Assembly: GCA_949346185.1 (NCBI GenBank)
Contig: CASGVX010000068.1
Span: 1-9,362, forward strand
Origin: an uncultured Lachnospiraceae bacterium
GTDB lineage: Bacteria > Bacillota > Clostridia > Lachnospirales > Lachnospiraceae
Reading direction: 5' to 3'
DNA length: 9,362 nt
Shown: piece by piece, positions 7,144 through 9,362 of the stretch
Numbering within the stretch: the first letter of the stretch is position 1
Layout: the number at the start of each line of letters is the position of its first letter
Made by a program: the position numbers and the translations under genes
Notes under the pieces: generated by a model
The model's input: only the letters and a program-made list of their open reading frames with translations
Told to the model about the DNA's origin: nothing
Databases searched by the model: none

Positions 7144-7212
7144 CGATTGAGGTATGCATGTCGTGCGTCATGAAAAAAGTAGTGGCATCAGTCTTAATCA
7201 AAATAAGCAGAA

Positions 7213-7218
7213 AGGGGG
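7213..7218 (+). promoter_or_regulatory. Ribosome binding site fixing the GntR start
   Basis: AGGGGG lies 7 nt before ATG 7226. The earlier in-frame ATG at 7154 has GAGG only 1 nt away and would add 24 residues not seen in the family, so 7226 is preferred. Confidence 0.65.
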
Positions 7219-7225
7219 ACGGTGG

Positions 7226-7636
7226 ATGATTCAGTTGAATTATCGAGACTCCAAGCCCATCTATGAGCAGGTGAAAGACGGATTTCGCCGGCTGATCGTG
7301 CAGGGAGTGATGGAAGTGGATGAGAAATTGCCTTCTGTGCGGGAGATGGCAAGTAACTTGGCGATTAATCCCAACACCATTCAGCGGGCATATCGGGAAT
7401 TGGAGCAGGAGGGGTATCTTTATGCGGTTGCGGGCAGGGGAAGCTTCGTGGCAGGGGTGCCAGAGGCGGACTCCGCCAGAAAGGAAGAATTATTTGCGGC
7501 ATTCGATGCCGCAGTGGAAGAACTGCTCTATCTGCAGGTGGAGGAGAGGGAGATTTGCCAGAGGGTGGCAGAAAAATATCGGAAATTGCAGGATAAGGCG
7601 AAAAGCAAAGCTAGGTCGGCAGAGGCCGCCGACTAA
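7226..7636 (+). CDS. GntR-family transcriptional regulator, YtrA subfamily
   Basis: The product is 136 residues, the small size of YtrA-type regulators, which lack the large effector domain of other GntR proteins. The N-terminus (LNYRDSKPIYEQV) is typical. The winged helix-turn-helix spans about 12-75: KLPSVREMA, recognition helix NPNTIQRAYRELE (48-60), and wing GRGSFV (70-75). The C-terminal part (about 85-130) is helical and charged, suited to dimerisation. It is first in an operon with an ABC ATPase and a permease, the standard YtrA arrangement, where the regulator represses its own operon and is relieved by envelope or antibiotic stress. The palindrome at its promoter fits autoregulation. 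The inducing signal is not evident. Confidence 0.93.
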   Translation: MIQLNYRDSKPIYEQVKDGFRRLIVQGVMEVDEKLPSVREMASNLAINPNTIQRAYRELEQEGYLYAVAGRGSFVAGVPEADSARKEELFAAFDAAVEELLYLQVEEREICQRVAEKYRKLQDKAKSKARSAEAAD

Positions 7637-7658
7637 GATTTGCTAAGGTTTCGTCTAG

Positions 7659-7681
7659 AAGAACGCAAGAGCAGCGTTCTT
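7659..7681. repeat. 8-bp hairpin between the GntR and ABC genes
   Basis: AAGAACGC (7659-7666) pairs with GCGTTCTT (7674-7681) around AAGAGCA in the 76-nt spacer. There is no T-run, so full termination is unlikely. It could stabilise or process the mRNA or reduce read-through from the regulator into the transporter. The stem repeats that at 6143-6167. Confidence 0.65.
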
Positions 7682-7712
7682 TGAAATGCAGATTTAAGAT
7701 TGGAGGGAAAAG

Positions 7713-8612
7713 ATGATACAGGGAAGAGATATTTGCAAGGAGTTTGATGGCTTTCAGGCGTTGCGCCACGTCAGCTTTCATGTGAGGAGAGGCGGGGTCT
7801 ATGGCTTGGTAGGACCCAATGGAGCGGGGAAGTCTACCCTTCTTCGCCATGTGGCGGGGATTTTCAGACAGGACAGCGGGGAACTTTTGGTGGAGGGGGA
7901 GCCGATTTATGAGAATAGCAAGGTCAAAGAAAAGATGGCATTTATACCGGACGATATCTTTTATTTTCGTCAGGCATCCATCCTGCATATGAAAAAGTAT
8001 TATCAGGGAATTTATTCCCGATTTGATGAGGAGGTATTTGAAAAGTTACGGCAGAACTTTTCAAATCTGGATTTCGCTTCTCCCATACGGCAGATGTCTA
8101 GGGGAATGCAGAAACAGGCGGCCTTCGTACTCGCGATCTCTCTCAGGCCGGAAATCTTGGTGCTTGACGAGCCAGTAGACGGTCTGGATCCGGTGATGCG
8201 GAGGCAGATTTGGAGCATTCTGCTGGGCGAGGTGAGCGAGAGGGAAATGACGGTCTTGATTTCTTCCCACAATCTCCGGGAACTGGAGGATGTGTGTGAT
8301 TCCGTGGGAATTATGAATCGGGGAGAGGTTATCCTGGAAAGATCCTTGGAGGATTTGCAGGGAGGGATTACGAAGCTGCAGGTGGCATTCTCGGAAGAAT
8401 TGCCGGATTTTGGAGAGGATTTACAGATACTGCATCAGGCAACTCAGGGGAGGATAACGGTGATGATCGTGCGGGGGAAGCCGGATTGGGTGACGGAGAG
8501 AGTGGAGATGTTCCAGCCGCTGATTCTGGATGTGCTGCCCCTTACGCTGGAGGAAGTGTTTATCTATGAATTAGGAGGGAGAGAGTATGAAGTCAAGGAA
8601 ATTCTTTTGTAA
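7713..8612 (+). CDS. ABC transporter ATP-binding protein (YtrB/EcsA-like)
   Basis: The 299-residue ATPase has Walker A GPNGAGKST (34-42), the ABC signature in the deviating form SRGMQKQ (129-135) instead of LSGGQ, Walker B ILVLDEP (148-154) with D-loop GLDP, and H-loop His186 in SSHNL. The usual Q-loop glutamine seems replaced by Asp in IPDD (78-81), as in several exporters of this group. The C-terminal PLTLEEVFIYEL ending is typical of ATPases paired with large ABC-2-type permeases. GGAGG (7702-7706) lies 6 nt before ATG. It is co-transcribed with the GntR gene and overlaps the permease gene by 26 nt, which implies translational coupling. The substrate is unknown; peptide, antibiotic or envelope-stress export is inferred only from the YtrA context. 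Confidence 0.94.
   Translation: MIQGRDICKEFDGFQALRHVSFHVRRGGVYGLVGPNGAGKSTLLRHVAGIFRQDSGELLVEGEPIYENSKVKEKMAFIPDDIFYFRQASILHMKKYYQGIYSRFDEEVFEKLRQNFSNLDFASPIRQMSRGMQKQAAFVLAISLRPEILVLDEPVDGLDPVMRRQIWSILLGEVSEREMTVLISSHNLRELEDVCDSVGIMNRGEVILERSLEDLQGGITKLQVAFSEELPDFGEDLQILHQATQGRITVMIVRGKPDWVTERVEMFQPLILDVLPLTLEEVFIYELGGREYEVKEILL
8573..8578 (+). promoter_or_regulatory. Permease ribosome binding site inside the ATPase gene
   Basis: AGGAGG lies 8 nt before ATG 8587, within the last codons of the ATPase gene. It supports a genuine overlapping start rather than a later one. Confidence 0.8.
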
Positions 8613-9362
8613 TAAGACTATTATTAAGAATGATTTGGTCAGGTTCTGGCCTTTGTGGGGAATCCTGATTGCCGGACTGCAGCTGCTGTATACGTTGCCC
8701 ATGGTGTTTTATGGATTGACCTATATGAAGAGGCACAGTTGGAGAGGAACTCAGGAACTTTTGCTGCAGGAGGGTGCCCGTAAATTATATGGGGTGGCAA
8801 ATCCTTGTGTGATTGCGGTATTTGCCATATTAGCGGCGGTTCTCGTATTTGGATACCTTTTCCACAAGAAGGAAGCGTATATGCTGCACAGTCTGCCAGT
8901 CAATCGGAAGATATTGTTCGGTTCTCATTTTATAGCGGGACTGGTGATGCTTCTGGTGCCATTTCTTTTCACCTGTCTGATGGTGGGAGGAATCTGCGGA
9001 GCCTTTGGCGGGAATCTGGCAGAGGTGATGGTGGGCGTTTTACTGGAAATGGTGATAATGATTGTGTTTTTCTATGCCATGGCATGCCTGGTGGTGATGC
9101 TGTGCGGAAATGCTGCCATCAGCATAGTGATTTACCTTGTGGCCAATGTGTTGGTGGCAGGCATGATGCTGCTGGTGGGACAAACCAGCGATTTGGTTCT
9201 CAATGATGCCGTGCATTCAATGTCGCCATCTCAAATGTCTGATGGACTGGACAATGTAATTACCAGTGCCACCCCCGTAGTTCGCTTTCGTGAAATCATG
9301 GTATCTTCTGGCGAAGCGGAAGTGGCTGGGAATCTGGAGGAAGGCTTCCGCCTGTCCTATGT
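8587..9362 (+). CDS. ABC transporter permease, 3' end outside the window
   Basis: The frame is open from ATG 8587 to the window edge (258 complete codons) with no stop. It begins MKSRKFFCNKTIIKNDLVRF, then the aromatic FWPLWG that opens many Lachnospiraceae ABC-2-type permeases. Hydrophobic helices lie near 19-42, 72-92, 113-138, 147-172 and 176-198. A basic loop HKKEAYMLHSLPVNRK (93-108) is typical of the cytoplasmic loop of this permease type, and a non-membrane region starts near 200. It overlaps the ATPase gene by 26 nt. It would form the membrane channel of the exporter whose ATPase is encoded just upstream. Relatives are often 600-700 residues, so more than half may be missing here; that length is from memory. 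Confidence 0.88.
   Translation, partial: MKSRKFFCNKTIIKNDLVRFWPLWGILIAGLQLLYTLPMVFYGLTYMKRHSWRGTQELLLQEGARKLYGVANPCVIAVFAILAAVLVFGYLFHKKEAYMLHSLPVNRKILFGSHFIAGLVMLLVPFLFTCLMVGGICGAFGGNLAEVMVGVLLEMVIMIVFFYAMACLVVMLCGNAAISIVIYLVANVLVAGMMLLVGQTSDLVLNDAVHSMSPSQMSDGLDNVITSATPVVRFREIMVSSGEAEVAGNLEEGFRLSY

Noticed and set aside
7154..7225. Upstream ATG start for the GntR gene
   Set aside because: GAGG is only 1 nt from it, and the added residues do not belong to the YtrA family pattern; ATG 7226 has better spacing.
8805..9206. 133-codon + frame near the right end
   Set aside because: It is out of frame with the permease, which stays open from 8587 with a strong ribosome site and clear membrane helices.

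Overview
The window looks like chromosome from an anaerobic Bacillota (Clostridia), most likely Lachnospiraceae. The reasons are Gly-rich Shine-Dalgarno sequences of the AGGAGG/GGAGG type, heavy AGG/AGA arginine use mixed with CGG/CGC, near-balanced base composition, and gene families typical of that group: a DUF58 plus transmembrane transglutaminase pair, a short glycogen phosphorylase, TcdA, and a YtrA-type GntR regulator with an ABC exporter. This assignment is inference from style, not from a search. All genes recognised lie on the + strand.

Layout. (1) Positions 1-43 form a strongly palindromic segment that resembles an IS200/IS605-type element end. It runs directly into the 5' end of a DUF58 gene (14-1102) that appears to lack its normal first membrane helix. 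(2) The DUF58 gene overlaps or abuts a large membrane transglutaminase-like gene (1123-3741). The two are the usual partners in MoxR-DUF58-transglutaminase operons; the MoxR ATPase would be upstream, outside the window. (3) After a 92-nt gap comes a compact glycogen phosphorylase (3834-6077), closed by a strong terminator. (4) The 237-nt gap from 6078 to 6314 has no gene. It holds the terminator, a 9-bp hairpin, and two tandem 59-bp self-complementary repeats, the second ending in a T-run. (5) tcdA, the tRNA ct6A37 dehydratase (6315-7028), is followed by a clean intrinsic terminator. (6) A near-consensus sigma-A promoter overlapped by an 11-bp inverted repeat drives a YtrA-family GntR regulator (7226-7636), an ABC ATPase (7713-8612) and the start of a polytopic permease (8587 to the end, cut by the window).

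How the genes work together. The DUF58/transglutaminase pair is a membrane-associated unit of unknown substrate. The phosphorylase releases glucose-1-phosphate from storage glucan. TcdA is a housekeeping tRNA modification enzyme. The GntR-ABC block is a self-contained, probably autoregulated export or stress operon. I see no CRISPR array, tRNA, rRNA, phage gene or obvious defence system. The least explained parts are the palindromic sequence at the left edge and the repeat-filled spacer before tcdA.
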